64,000 nt of DNA from an uncultured Rhodospirillales bacterium. Lineage in GTDB: Bacteria; Pseudomonadota; Alphaproteobacteria; ATCC43930; CGMCC-115725. Both the position numbers and the translations under genes were made by a program. The stretch spans positions 372,001 through 436,000 of the forward strand of contig CAIKMD010000003.1 of assembly GCA_903828515.1 (NCBI GenBank). The letters are read 5' to 3'. The first letter of the stretch is position 1. Each line of letters starts with the position of its first letter. Below, piece by piece: positions 34,870-44,069 of the stretch. Below the pieces are notes generated by a model that saw only the letters and a list, made by a program, of their open reading frames with translations, did not search any database and was not told where the DNA came from.

Positions 34870-36156
34870 TTAATTACCGGTTTCGTCGTGCTGGAGCGAG
34901 ACGACCGGCAGGGCCGGCGTCGACTCAACCGATGCTTGTATCGCGGCGACGGTCGCTTTGCGTGCCGGCGTTGGCGCCGGCGCCGGCGCGGGAGCCGGTG
35001 TCGCAACCGGTTCGCTCGGTGCCGCCTGCAGGACGGCGATGGGCTTGCCGGTTGCGGTGGGCTCTGTCGCGGTCGCAGCGGTCCACAGTGTCGGACCGCG
35101 ATTGCTGCCGGCATCGCCGAAATGCACGCCGGGCGAAACGGTCGCCGCGGTGATGACGGTCGGCTCGGCTTGTGGTGCCGGCGCCGGCGTTGGCGTCTTG
35201 GCCGCGACTTTTTTGCCTTTTGTTGCGGCTTTGCCGCTGGCCGGAGCCGGCGTGGCCGCCGCGATGGGCGCGGCGGCGGGGTGGTAATAGGCGGACAGCG
35301 CGGTTTTGAGTTCGGCCTCGTCCATCAGGCCCTTGGCGGTCTTCTGGGCGTCGTCGTTGCGGCCGAGCGCGGTATAGACCAGCGCCAGATTGATGCGATA
35401 GCGGTCGCTCGGTGCGGTCTGCACCAATTTCTCGAACGTCACGACGGCATCGTTGAGATCGCCGGTCGCGAGCTGCAACAGGCCATAATTGTTCCGCAAG
35501 GCCGGATAATCGGGGTTGATGGCGAGGCCCTGTTTATAGTTTTGCAGGGCGGACTCGTATTGGCCCTGCGTCGCATAGGCGACGCCCATCGCGTTATAGA
35601 GTTTCGGGTCGTCCTTACGGGTCGCCAGCGCCAGCTTGAACTGGTCGAGGGCGGCGGCGGTCTGCCCGCGCGTCAGTTCCAGCTCGCCGAGGCGAAAGGC
35701 GATTTCGGGATCCTGCGGCGCCAGATTCTGGGCGGCCTTATAGGCGGCATAGCCTTCGTCGTAGCGCTTCTGGGCGATCAGGGTCTGCGCCAGGCGCAAG
35801 GTCGCCGTCAGCGCGGTCGGGTTGCTGGCGACGGCCTTGGTATAGGAGCGGGATGCGGCATCGAGGTCGCCGCCGTCGCGCTGAATGTCGCCTTGATGAA
35901 CCAGGGCGGCGGTATCGGTGACCGGCGTCACGGCGGCCTTTTTCGGCTCCGTGGACCAGGTGGGCAGAAAGCTGCCCACTTTTCCCGACAGATCGCTCAT
36001 CGCATTGATCGGATTGGGAATATTCGAGAAATTCGGCATCGAGCTGCAACCCGACAGGACGGCGCCCAGCGCCGCGAGCATCGCCCAGCGCGAAACCGCG
36101 CCCGTCGTGATGATGGTGGTCTTGGTCTTGATGGTCGGTTGCACCTTGGCCCTCAT
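34870..36156 (-). CDS. tadD: TadD-like TPR lipoprotein for pilus assembly
   Basis: 428 residues. A lipoprotein signal (MLAALGAVLSGC, Cys near 37) is followed by about six TPR units between residues 80 and 300 (AASRSYTKAVASNPTALTA; AALDQFKLALATRKDDP; SALQNYKQGLAINPDYPAL). The C-terminal 130 residues are Pro/Ala/Lys-rich and low in complexity. TadD is a pilotin-like factor of the Tad system. Same strand as the cpa operon but separated from cpaB by 188 bp. Confidence 0.8.
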   Translation of the reverse strand: MRAKVQPTIKTKTTIITTGAVSRWAMLAALGAVLSGCSSMPNFSNIPNPINAMSDLSGKVGSFLPTWSTEPKKAAVTPVTDTAALVHQGDIQRDGGDLDAASRSYTKAVASNPTALTATLRLAQTLIAQKRYDEGYAAYKAAQNLAPQDPEIAFRLGELELTRGQTAAALDQFKLALATRKDDPKLYNAMGVAYATQGQYESALQNYKQGLAINPDYPALRNNYGLLQLATGDLNDAVVTFEKLVQTAPSDRYRINLALVYTALGRNDDAQKTAKGLMDEAELKTALSAYYHPAAAPIAAATPAPASGKAATKGKKVAAKTPTPAPAPQAEPTVITAATVSPGVHFGDAGSNRGPTLWTAATATEPTATGKPIAVLQAAPSEPVATPAPAPAPAPTPARKATVAAIQASVESTPALPVVSLQHDETGN

Positions 36157-36222
36157 GGGAAAACATTTCCCTTGGGGTCAGTGTGCGGCGGATATGGTTA
36201 ATGATCGCTGAATCGCGACCGG

Positions 36223-36390
36223 TCAGACCAGCGGAAAGGCGAGACCCATCAACGCGACGCTCACGACCAGCAATCCGGCGCCCCAACCCTTGAGGCGCGC
36301 GCGATGGGCCGGAAACATGTCGGAGCCCGCGGCGGCGAGGCTGCCGACGACGAGACCGGTCGATCCAACAACGATAAGGGCGATCGGCAT
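36223..36390 (-). CDS. Small two-helix membrane protein (55 aa)
   Basis: ATG 36390 has a strong ribosome site (GGGGGAG, 7 bases before). The 55 residues form two hydrophobic helices (ALIVVGSTGLVVGSLAAAG and GAGLLVVSVALMGLAFPLV) joined by a basic loop HRARLKGWG. Family not recognised. It lies between tadD and queC, and a palindrome GTGACG-TG-CGTCAC at 36409-36422 sits just upstream, which may be an operator. Confidence 0.6.
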   Translation of the reverse strand: MPIALIVVGSTGLVVGSLAAAGSDMFPAHRARLKGWGAGLLVVSVALMGLAFPLV

Positions 36391-36510
36391 GGACAACTCC
36401 CCCGTGTCGTGACGTGCGTCACCCTTTATGCGGGCATGGCGGTAAAGATTTGGTTTGGGGGCTGTTTGGTTTGAACGTGGGGGCGTGCTAGCACCCGCAG
36501 GCGAGGTTCC

Positions 36511-37233
36511 ATGACGCAGACCGAATCGGATAAGGCGAACGCGGCGCTGGTTCTGTTCTCCGGCGGACAGGATTCGACGACATGTCTTGCCTGGGCGCTC
36601 GACCGCTTTGGCCGGGTCGAGACGATCGGATTCGATTACGGCCAGCGCCATCGCGTCGAGCTCGATTGCCGCGCCGGCGTGCGCGCGGGCCTCGCGGCGC
36701 TGAAGCCCGATTGGCGTGCGAGGCTCGGCGAAGACCACGTCATCGACCTCGCGGTGCTCGGCCAGATCTCGAACACCGCGCTGACCCAGGCGGTCGAGAT
36801 CGAAGCGGTCGCCGGCGGCTTGCCGAATACCTTCGTGCCGGGCCGCAACCTGATGTTCCTGACCTTCGCCGCGGCGGTCGCCTATCGGCGCGGCATCGCC
36901 GCTTTGGTCGGCGGCATGTGCGAGACGGATTATTCCGGCTATCCCGATTGCCGCGACGCGACGATGAAGGCGATGGCGCAGGCGCTCAATCTCGGCATGG
37001 AAAAGAATTTCACCATCGAGACGCCGCTGATGTGGCTCGACAAGGAAGCGACCTGGCGGTTGGCGTTCGAGCTTGGTGGCGCGGCGCTCGTCGATCTCAT
37101 TCGCGAGGACACCCATACGTGCTATCGCGGCGACCGCACGCATCGCTACGATTGGGGCTATGGCTGCGGCGCTTGTCCCGCCTGCAATCTCCGGTCCGAA
37201 GGCTATCGCCGCTATGTCGCGGCAACGCCCTAG
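36511..37233 (+). CDS. queC: 7-cyano-7-deazaguanine synthase QueC
   Basis: 240 residues. PP-loop ATPase motif [16 protein letters not shown] at the N-terminus, [21 protein letters not shown] and the zinc-binding [10 protein letters not shown] near the C-terminus, with an earlier Cys. It turns 7-carboxy-7-deazaguanine into preQ0 using ATP and ammonia, on the path to queuosine in tRNA. Other que genes are not in the window, and no preQ1 riboswitch is seen upstream. Confidence 0.96.
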   Translation: MTQTESDKANAALVLFSGGQDSTTCLAWALDRFGRVETIGFDYGQRHRVELDCRAGVRAGLAALKPDWRARLGEDHVIDLAVLGQISNTALTQAVEIEAVAGGLPNTFVPGRNLMFLTFAAAVAYRRGIAALVGGMCETDYSGYPDCRDATMKAMAQALNLGMEKNFTIETPLMWLDKEATWRLAFELGGAALVDLIREDTHTCYRGDRTHRYDWGYGCGACPACNLRSEGYRRYVAATP

Positions 37234-38442
37234 TTAGGCCTGTTTCACCGCCGACAGCAGCGTTACCGGCATCGCGCTGCGCCAGCCGTCGAAACGACCG
37301 AGCGGTCCCGCATGCGCGACCGAGATGCGCGTCAACGTGCCGTTGGTCTTCGGTCGCCATTCGGTGAGGATCGCTTCGGCCTGAAGCGTGACCGCGTTGG
37401 CGACGAGACGTCCGCCCGGCGAAAGCGCGTTCCAGCACTGCTCCAATACGCCCGCGACGCTGACTCCGCCGCCGATGAAGATCGCGTTGGGCTGGGTGAG
37501 ACCGGCGAGCGCTTGCGGCGCCTCGCCTGCAACAATGACCAGGCCGGGCACGCCGAGGCGCTTGCGGTTCTGATCGATCAAAATGCGGCGTTCGTCTTTC
37601 GCCTCGATCGCGATGGCGCGGCAGGATGGATGTGCGCGCATCCACTCGATGCCGATCGAGCCGCATCCTGCGCCGACATCCCACAGCAATTCACCGGGCA
37701 GCGGTCCGAGATGCGCGAGGCTCGCCGCGCGCACGTCGCGTTTGGTGATCTGTCCGTCATGGATGAACGCGTCGTCGGGCAATCCGGCGAGCGTCGAGAA
37801 CAATTTCGCGGCGCCATCGGCCATGCATGTCACCGCGACGAGATTGAGATCGGCGCCGCGCGGATGATGCCACGCGTTGGCGATGCCATCGAGCCGGCGT
37901 TCCTCGGACCCGCCCAGGCGTTCGAGCACCGCGATGCGGCTCGCACCGAAGCCGCGTTCGACCAGGAGCTTCGCGATCGCGGCAGGCGTGTCGCCGTTCT
38001 CGCTGAGGATCAACAGATGCGCGCCGGGGTGAATGTGCGGATGCAGAATTTCGATCGGCCGTCCATGCACGCTGAGCGTGATCGAATCCTGTAAGGGCCA
38101 GGCGAGACGTGATGCGGCCAGCGCGAAGGACGACACCGCGCTGTAGATCCGCATTTCCTCGGCCGGCACCAGCCGGCTCAAACTCGCGCCGATTCCGAAC
38201 CACATCGGATCGCCCGAGGCGAGCACGCAGACCGGCGTGCCGCGCCGCGCCAGCAGCATGTCGAACGCGGTCGAAAACGGGCTGGGCCAGGTGATTTTTT
38301 CCTGGCCGGTTTCCGGCACCATCGCGAGATGGCGCTTTCCGCCGACCAGGACTCGCGCCTCGCCGACCGCGCGCCGCGCCGCCGCGCCAAGCCCGTCGAG
38401 CCCGTCCTCCCCGATACCGACGATGGTAAGCCAGACCGCCAT
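37234..38442 (-). CDS. cobL: Precorrin-6Y C5,15-methyltransferase (decarboxylating) CobL
   Basis: 402 residues from ATG 38442 (a GTG is one codon before). The N-terminal CbiE-like tetrapyrrole methylase domain ([19 protein letters not shown], then [15 protein letters not shown]) is fused to a C-terminal CbiT-like Rossmann methyltransferase ([35 protein letters not shown]). It adds methyl groups at C5 and C15 and removes a carboxyl in the aerobic cobalamin pathway. Divergent from cobG with a 97-bp gap; no cobalamin riboswitch motif is visible there. Confidence 0.95.
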   Translation of the reverse strand: MAVWLTIVGIGEDGLDGLGAAARRAVGEARVLVGGKRHLAMVPETGQEKITWPSPFSTAFDMLLARRGTPVCVLASGDPMWFGIGASLSRLVPAEEMRIYSAVSSFALAASRLAWPLQDSITLSVHGRPIEILHPHIHPGAHLLILSENGDTPAAIAKLLVERGFGASRIAVLERLGGSEERRLDGIANAWHHPRGADLNLVAVTCMADGAAKLFSTLAGLPDDAFIHDGQITKRDVRAASLAHLGPLPGELLWDVGAGCGSIGIEWMRAHPSCRAIAIEAKDERRILIDQNRKRLGVPGLVIVAGEAPQALAGLTQPNAIFIGGGVSVAGVLEQCWNALSPGGRLVANAVTLQAEAILTEWRPKTNGTLTRISVAHAGPLGRFDGWRSAMPVTLLSAVKQA

Positions 38443-38539
38443 CACGCCTTTGTCCGAGATTGCGAACGGTGCCTTATATCACGCCGACCGGCGTGAGCCC
38501 CTACCACGGGTCGCTCCGACGCGCCATTATGCCGGCTCC

Positions 38540-39877
38540 ATGTCCGAACACGCCTACGATATCGCCGCGGCGAGGCGCCATTTGCGCCGGTCCGCGTGCC
38601 CCGGCCTGTTCCGCATCGTGCCGGCGCGCGACGGCGGGATTTGCCGCGTCAAACTCGCGCTGGGTCAATTCTCGGCGGCGCAGGCGCGGGCGATCGCGTG
38701 CGCCGCCGCACATTATGGCAACGCCGCGATCGACGTGACCAACCGCGCCAATCTGCAACTGCGCGGGGTCGCGCCCGACAACGAAATCGCGCTGATCGAC
38801 ACGCTGCTCGATGCCGGGTTGGGACCGGCCGAAATCGAGGCCGACGACATCCGCAACGTGATGGTGAGCCCCGCCGCCGGCATCGATCGCGCCGCGTTTA
38901 TCGACACCTTGCCGCTCGCGCGCGATCTCCTGTCGCGTCTGGAACGCGATCCCGCCTTCGCGGCCTTGTCGCCGAAATTTTCTTTCCTGATCGACGGCGG
39001 CGAAAGCGTCGCCGCGATCGATCACCGTCACGATATCTGGCTCGCGTCCGTCGATGCCGACACGATGGCGCTGGGTTTCGCGGGCACGCCACCCTCGCGC
39101 GACGATGAGGATGCCGCCTTCGGGTTCTGCGGCATCGACGATGCGATCGATATCGTGGTCACGGCGGTGAAACTTTTCCTTGAGGAGGCCGCGCGCGATT
39201 CTAAAATCACGCGGCTGCGTCATCTTCAACGGGCGAATTTTTGCGACCGATTGGCGACACGACTTGGCGCGCGGATCACACCGGCGAAAACCTGGTGTCG
39301 TCGCGCGCCGGTCCCTCTCGGTCATGTCGGCATCCATGCGCAGCGTCAGGACGGGCTGTGCTTCGTCGGCGCGGTTCCGCCGGTGGCGCGTCTGTCGCCG
39401 GACATGCTGATGGCGCTCGCCGACATCGCGCAGGAAAGCGGCGACGGCACGATCCGCCTCACGCCGTGGCAAAGCGTGCTCGTGCCCAACATCGCGCAAG
39501 CGCGCGTCGCCGACGCAACGCGCGCGTTGCGTGACGCCGGTTTCATTGGCGCGGTGGACCATCCGCTGGCCACGATGATCGCCTGTTCGGGCATGACGGG
39601 ATGCGCGATGGGCAAGGCCGACACCAAGGCGGATGCAAAGGTACTCGCGCACCAACTCGGCGCCGTGCCGGGATCGTGCGCAGTTCATCTGACCGGCTGC
39701 GCCAAGTCCTGCGCGTCGCCGCGCGTCGCCGCTGCGACGCTGCTGGCTGTGTCGCCCGGCCGTTACGATCTTTTCGTCAAATCGCCCGATGCGGACGGGC
39801 GCTTCGGCCGCGTGGTCGCGCGCGATCTCGACGTGTCGCAAGTCGCGGCGCTTTTGACGGCCAAGGTAACCGCATGA
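38540..39877 (+). CDS. cobG: Precorrin-3B synthase CobG
   Basis: 445 residues from ATG 38540. Two nitrite/sulfite-reductase-like half domains; the Fe4S4/siroheme-type Cys cluster is seen in ACSGMTGCAMGKAD and VHLTGCAKSCASP. CobG is an oxygen-dependent iron-sulfur enzyme that makes precorrin-3B, so it marks the aerobic route. It overlaps cobH by 4 bp. Confidence 0.93.
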   Translation: MSEHAYDIAAARRHLRRSACPGLFRIVPARDGGICRVKLALGQFSAAQARAIACAAAHYGNAAIDVTNRANLQLRGVAPDNEIALIDTLLDAGLGPAEIEADDIRNVMVSPAAGIDRAAFIDTLPLARDLLSRLERDPAFAALSPKFSFLIDGGESVAAIDHRHDIWLASVDADTMALGFAGTPPSRDDEDAAFGFCGIDDAIDIVVTAVKLFLEEAARDSKITRLRHLQRANFCDRLATRLGARITPAKTWCRRAPVPLGHVGIHAQRQDGLCFVGAVPPVARLSPDMLMALADIAQESGDGTIRLTPWQSVLVPNIAQARVADATRALRDAGFIGAVDHPLATMIACSGMTGCAMGKADTKADAKVLAHQLGAVPGSCAVHLTGCAKSCASPRVAAATLLAVSPGRYDLFVKSPDADGRFGRVVARDLDVSQVAALLTAKVTA

Positions 39878-40500
39878 CCGACTATCTGCGCGACGGCGAC
39901 GAGATCTATCGCCGCTCTTTCGCCATCATCCGCGCCGAGGCCGATCTTCGGCATATCCCGGCCGATCTCGAAAAACTCGCGGTGCGCGTGGCCCATGCCA
40001 GCGGCATGGTCGACGCGATCGGCGATCTTGCTTTCTCGCCCGGTGCCGGCGCGGCGGGGCGCGAGGCGTTGCGTGCCGGCGCCGCGATCCTCTGTGATTC
40101 GCGCATGGTCGCCGAGGGCATCACCCGCACGCGACTCCCGGCCGACAACACGGTTCTCTGCACGCTGCGCGATCCCGCCGTGCCCGATCTGGCCAAGGTT
40201 CTCGGCAACACGCGCAGTGCGGCGGCGCTCGAACTCTGGCGGCCATTGCTCGCCGGATCGGTGGTCGCGATCGGCAACGCGCCCACGGCGTTGTTCCGCC
40301 TGCTCGACATGCTCGACGAGGGCGCGCCGAAGCCGGCATTGATTTTGGGCTTTCCGGTCGGCTTCATCGGCGCAGCGGAATCGAAAGCGGCACTGGCCGA
40401 AAACAGTCGCGGCGTGCCTTTCGTCATCCTGCGCGGCCGGCGCGGCGGCAGCGCGATGACGGCGGCGGCGGTCAACGCGCTCGCGTCGGAGGACGAGTGA
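39874..40500 (+). CDS. cobH: Precorrin-8X methylmutase CobH
   Basis: 208 residues from ATG 39874. [16 protein letters not shown] carries the catalytic His, and [16 protein letters not shown] is the conserved family block. It moves a methyl group from C11 to C12 to give hydrogenobyrinic acid. Overlaps cobG (ATGA) and touches cobIJ (TGATG). Confidence 0.95.
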   Translation: MTDYLRDGDEIYRRSFAIIRAEADLRHIPADLEKLAVRVAHASGMVDAIGDLAFSPGAGAAGREALRAGAAILCDSRMVAEGITRTRLPADNTVLCTLRDPAVPDLAKVLGNTRSAAALELWRPLLAGSVVAIGNAPTALFRLLDMLDEGAPKPALILGFPVGFIGAAESKAALAENSRGVPFVILRGRRGGSAMTAAAVNALASEDE

Positions 40501-42011
40501 TGGCGCGCGGCCGTCTCTGGGGCTTGGGCGTCGGGCCCGGCGATCCCGAACTGATCACGGTCAAGGCGCTGCGTCTCCTGCGCGCGTCGCCGGTGGTTGC
40601 CTATCTCGTCGCCAAGGGCAAGAAGGGCAACGCCTTCTCGATCATCGAGGAACATCTGCGGCCCGAGCAGACGATGCTGCCGCTGGTCTTTCCGGTGACG
40701 ACGGAATATCTCGCACCACCCTTGAGTTATGAATCCATCATCGCGAGTTTCTACGACGCGGCCGCGCGCGACATCGCCGGCCATCTCGACGAGGGGCGCG
40801 ACGTCGCCGTGATCTGCGAGGGCGATCCGTTCTTCTACGGCTCGTTCATGTATCTCCATGATCGCCTGGCGGATCGCTACGAGACCGAGGTGGTGCCGGG
40901 CATCTGCTCGGTCCTGGCCGGCGCCTCGGTGCTGGGCGCGCCGCTCGCCTATCGCAATCAAAGCCTCGCGATCCTTTCGGGTGTCTTGCCCGAGGCCGAA
41001 CTCGAAACGCGGCTTCGCCAAAGCGACGCGGCGGCGATCATGAAACTCGGGGCGAATTTCGACAAGGCGCGCCGCGTGGTGACGCGTCTCGGTCTCGCCG
41101 ATCGCGCGCTCTATATCGAACGCGCGACCATGGACAATCAGCGCTCGCTGCCGCTGGCCGAGGTCGATCCCAAATCGGTGCCCTATTTCGCGATGATCCT
41201 GATCCCCGGCGAACGGTGGCAGGGCAACGAGCCGGCAGTATCACCTTCGCGCGGCAAACTCGCGGTGATCGGCCTCGGTCCCGGCGATGCGGCGTGGATG
41301 ACGCCCGAGGCGCGCGCGGCGCTCGACGGCGCGCGCGATATTCTCGGTTATGAAACCTATGTCCGTATGGCGGGCCCCTATCGCCCCGATCAAACGATTC
41401 ATCCATCCGACAATCGCGAGGAGATGGATCGCGCGCGCCATGCGCTCGATCTCGCCGCTGAAGGCAAGTCGGTGGCACTGGTCTCCTCGGGCGATCCCGG
41501 CATCTTCGCCATGGCGGCAGCGGTGATGGAGGCGCTGCACGATGCGTCTAATCCGGCCTGGGGCGATGTCGATGTCACCATCGTGCCGGGCGTTTCGGCC
41601 GCGCAGGGCGCTGCCGCGCGCGCGGGCGCGCCGCTGGGCCACGATTTCTGCGTGATCTCGCTCTCGGATAATCTGAAACCGTGGGACGTGATCGAGCGCC
41701 GCCTCGATTTCGCGGCGACCGCCGATCTCGCGATGGCGCTCTACAACCCGGTCTCGCGCGCGCGGCCGTGGCAACTGGGCCGCGCGATCGAAATCATCCG
41801 CACCCATCGCGCGCCGGAAACCCCGGTCGTGCTCGGCCGCGACGTCGGCCGCCCCGATGAAAAAATGCGCATCATCAAACTCATCGACCTCACGCCCGAT
41901 CAGGTCGATATGCGGACGGTGATCCTGATCGGTTCATCGACCACGCAAATCTTCGCGCACGGCGCCCAACAATTCGCCTACACGCCGCGCTGGTACGGGA
42001 AGAAGCCTTAA
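40500..42011 (+). CDS. cobIJ: CobI-CobJ fusion: precorrin-2 C20- and precorrin-3B C17-methyltransferase
   Basis: 503 residues from ATG 40500, which shares one base with the cobH stop. Residues 1-240 are CobI ([36 protein letters not shown]). Residues 245-500 are CobJ ([50 protein letters not shown]). Both tetrapyrrole methylase domains have intact SAM loops. Fusions of this kind are known in mycobacteria; in alphaproteobacteria the two are often separate genes. It should carry out two successive-stage methylations around the CobG step. Confidence 0.92.
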   Translation: MARGRLWGLGVGPGDPELITVKALRLLRASPVVAYLVAKGKKGNAFSIIEEHLRPEQTMLPLVFPVTTEYLAPPLSYESIIASFYDAAARDIAGHLDEGRDVAVICEGDPFFYGSFMYLHDRLADRYETEVVPGICSVLAGASVLGAPLAYRNQSLAILSGVLPEAELETRLRQSDAAAIMKLGANFDKARRVVTRLGLADRALYIERATMDNQRSLPLAEVDPKSVPYFAMILIPGERWQGNEPAVSPSRGKLAVIGLGPGDAAWMTPEARAALDGARDILGYETYVRMAGPYRPDQTIHPSDNREEMDRARHALDLAAEGKSVALVSSGDPGIFAMAAAVMEALHDASNPAWGDVDVTIVPGVSAAQGAAARAGAPLGHDFCVISLSDNLKPWDVIERRLDFAATADLAMALYNPVSRARPWQLGRAIEIIRTHRAPETPVVLGRDVGRPDEKMRIIKLIDLTPDQVDMRTVILIGSSTTQIFAHGAQQFAYTPRWYGKKP

Positions 42012-42039
42012 AGCCTAATCGCGTCGCGTTGAATCGGCA

Positions 42040-42167
42040 CACCTCACCCTCCCGCGCTTTGCGCGGGCCCCTCCCTCTCCCCGCAAGCGCGGAGAGGGGT
42101 TTCAGCGAACCGACCCTCTCCGCCCATTGGGGGGAGAGGGTGCGAGCGTCAGCGAGCGGGTGAGGTG
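42040..42167. repeat. Nested palindromic repeat, copy B
   Basis: Outer arms CACCTCACCC (42040-42049) and GGGTGAGGTG (42158-42167) enclose the hairpin CCCGCGC-TTT-GCGCGGG and two CCCTCTCC/GGAGAGGG-type stems, including one around CCCATTGGGG. It lies between convergent cobIJ and cobK and is related to copies at 12380-12456 and 57536-57568. Confidence 0.75.
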
Positions 42168-42248
42168 GGATCGCATCAATCTCAAACGATCGTGCTCCAG
42201 ACGCAAGGCTGCATCGAGAGACGCAACGACGCCCATCCAAGATTCCAA

Positions 42249-42977
42249 TTACCTTTTAAGCGCGCGAACCCACGCCACGGCATCATCGACGGTCGCGACC
42301 GATGCCACCTCGGGCCTCGCCGGCCGCCGCTTCATCACCATGCGCAGGCCCAAACCGCGCGCGGCTTTCAGCTTGCCGTCGACAACGCTGCCGCCGCTGT
42401 TCTTGCAAACGATCGTGTCGATGTTTTGGGCTTCGATCAGCGCGCGTTCGCTCGTGGCATCGAAGGGCCCGCGCGACAGCAACAATTCCGCGTTCGCGAA
42501 ACCCGGCATCGGCTCGGGCGCTTCGACCGACCGGATGAGAAAAAACACATCCGTAATCGCCGCGAAAGGTTCAAGCTCCTGCCGCCCGATGGCGAGCAGC
42601 ACGCGGCGTGACTCGCGCGCGACGACCGAAACCGCCTCGTCCCAATCCCCGACGTCGATCCAGTGATCGCCCGGTCCGGCCTGCCATGCCGGCCGCGCCA
42701 GCCGCAGCAACTTCACTTGTGCCGTCTTCGCTGCCGCCGCCGCGTTCCATCCCATCCTTGCCGAGAACGGATGCGTCGCATCGATAGTCGCATCGATCTT
42801 CTGCGTGAGCAGATAAGCGGCAAGACCTTCGGCCCCGCCAAACCCGCCGATCCGCACCTCGCCTTGCGGCAAACGCGGCGAGGTCGTGCGGCCGGCCAGC
42901 GACGTGATCGTGCGGATCGATGCGTCGCCCGCGAGCGAAGCCGCGAGCGCATAGGCCTCGGTGGTGCCGCCGAGCAC
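42249..42977 (-). CDS. cobK: Precorrin-6A reductase CobK
   Basis: 242 residues from a GTG at 42977; the usual start ILxLGGTTEA fits here and no ATG is in frame upstream. Motifs LGGTTEAYALA, IDATHPFSARM, LLAIGRQEL and CKNSGG are those of CobK/CbiJ, which reduces precorrin-6A with NADPH. Minus strand, convergent with cobIJ, 41 bp downstream of an ABC binding-protein gene. The protein may begin 5-10 residues earlier from a non-standard start. Confidence 0.9.
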   Translation of the reverse strand: MLGGTTEAYALAASLAGDASIRTITSLAGRTTSPRLPQGEVRIGGFGGAEGLAAYLLTQKIDATIDATHPFSARMGWNAAAAAKTAQVKLLRLARPAWQAGPGDHWIDVGDWDEAVSVVARESRRVLLAIGRQELEPFAAITDVFFLIRSVEAPEPMPGFANAELLLSRGPFDATSERALIEAQNIDTIVCKNSGGSVVDGKLKAARGLGLRMVMKRRPARPEVASVATVDDAVAWVRALKR

Positions 42978-43018
42978 CAGGAGATTGAGCGTGTCTTTGA
43001 TCGGGTCCGTCGCGGCGC

Positions 43019-43984
43019 CTATTTGCCGGGAAGAAACGCCGAGGTGTAGAGCTTCGACATGTCGGGTGTCTGATCCAGCAGCTTCATCTCGATGAAGGAT
43101 TCCTGCAGCGTCTTCAAACCCGCCGCGTGAAACACCCCATCGGCCGAGAATTGCGGCATGAACAGATCGTATTCCCGATTTCCGACATCGAGATCATAGC
43201 GCGTGAAGGTTCGGGTGATCGCGACGGTCTCCGCCTTGTGGGCGCGCATCCACGCGATGTTCTCGAACCAGGCTTTGACGAAGCGCTTAACCGCGTCCGG
43301 GTTGTCGTGGATGATCGCGGTGCCGGCATAAAGCGCCTCGGCCAAGAAGTCGTCGCCGAGATCGAACGACGCGATCAGCAGGCGCCCGCGTTTGGTCTGC
43401 TCGAGCTGCAATCCCATGCCAGCCGCAGCGACCACGCCGTCGACCTGCCCGGTCGACATCACGGCGATCTCGTTGGGCACGCCGCCGCCGACCGCGATGA
43501 CCGTGACGTCGTCGGGCGCCCAGCCCTTTTGCCGGATCAGGCGGCGCATCAGCCATTCGGTCAATGAGCCGACGGTGGTGACCGCGATCTTCTTGCCCTT
43601 CAAATCGTCGGTGGTTTTCATCGGCGAATCATAAGGGATGATGATGCCCGTGCTCGGCCGGTTGCCGCCCGCGGCCACGGCGAGTTCCGGCGCGCCCTTG
43701 GCGATGAAGGCCATGTCGGTCGCCGCCGACACCGCCATGTCGAGCGCACCGGCGACGATCGCCTGCTGCACCTTGGCGCCGCCGGCAAAATCGGTCGCTT
43801 CGACGTCGAGCCCGTATTTCGCGAAAATCCCGTTCTGAATGCCGATGCGCAGCGGCAGGAAGATGAAATTGTTTTCCGCCGGCGTGCCGACGCGCAGTTT
43901 TTCCGCGCGCGCGGATGGCACTGTGCCAATCATAAGGAAGAGGGCGAGAAGGACGAGGGCGCCGCGGCGCATGTTTCGCGTCAA
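43019..43984 (-). CDS. Orphan ABC transporter substrate-binding protein (NMT1/SsuA type)
   Basis: 321 residues from TTG 43984, which has a good AGGGAG site 8 bases upstream; ATG 43972 is the alternative. Signal peptide LVLLALFLMIGTVPSARA. The NMT1-like fold begins at LRVGTPAENNFIFLPLRIGIQNGIFAKYGLDVE. No ATPase or permease gene is next to it. Its place upstream of cobK on the same strand may be chance or may mean it brings a compound linked to the cobalamin pathway. The tRNA-Thr island begins 20 bp upstream of its start, so it may have lost its former upstream partners or promoter. Confidence 0.85.
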   Translation of the reverse strand: MTRNMRRGALVLLALFLMIGTVPSARAEKLRVGTPAENNFIFLPLRIGIQNGIFAKYGLDVEATDFAGGAKVQQAIVAGALDMAVSAATDMAFIAKGAPELAVAAGGNRPSTGIIIPYDSPMKTTDDLKGKKIAVTTVGSLTEWLMRRLIRQKGWAPDDVTVIAVGGGVPNEIAVMSTGQVDGVVAAAGMGLQLEQTKRGRLLIASFDLGDDFLAEALYAGTAIIHDNPDAVKRFVKAWFENIAWMRAHKAETVAITRTFTRYDLDVGNREYDLFMPQFSADGVFHAAGLKTLQESFIEMKLLDQTPDMSKLYTSAFLPGK

Positions 43985-44003
43985 GCGACTGTCTCCCTGG
44001 GAT

Positions 44004-44028
44004 ACTGGTGCCGACGCGCGGATTTGAA
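44004..44028. repeat. Distal copy of 25-bp attachment repeat (tRNA-Thr 3' end)
   Basis: This 25-bp stretch is identical to 46633-46657, the part of the tRNA-Thr gene from the T-loop TTC to the CCA end plus two bases. It marks the far end of an island integrated into the tRNA gene. Confidence 0.9.
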
Positions 44029-44069
44029 ATCGTTCATTGATGTAGAAAGCCGGTGTTAAATCGAAATGT

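Noticed and set aside
36391-36510. Possible preQ1 riboswitch before queC
   Set aside because: No pseudoknot-forming C-rich loop and A-rich tail could be found; only a short palindrome belonging to the opposite gene's promoter.
38443-38539. Possible cobalamin riboswitch between cobL and cobG
   Set aside because: Too short for the full aptamer and no B12-box-like conserved core was seen.
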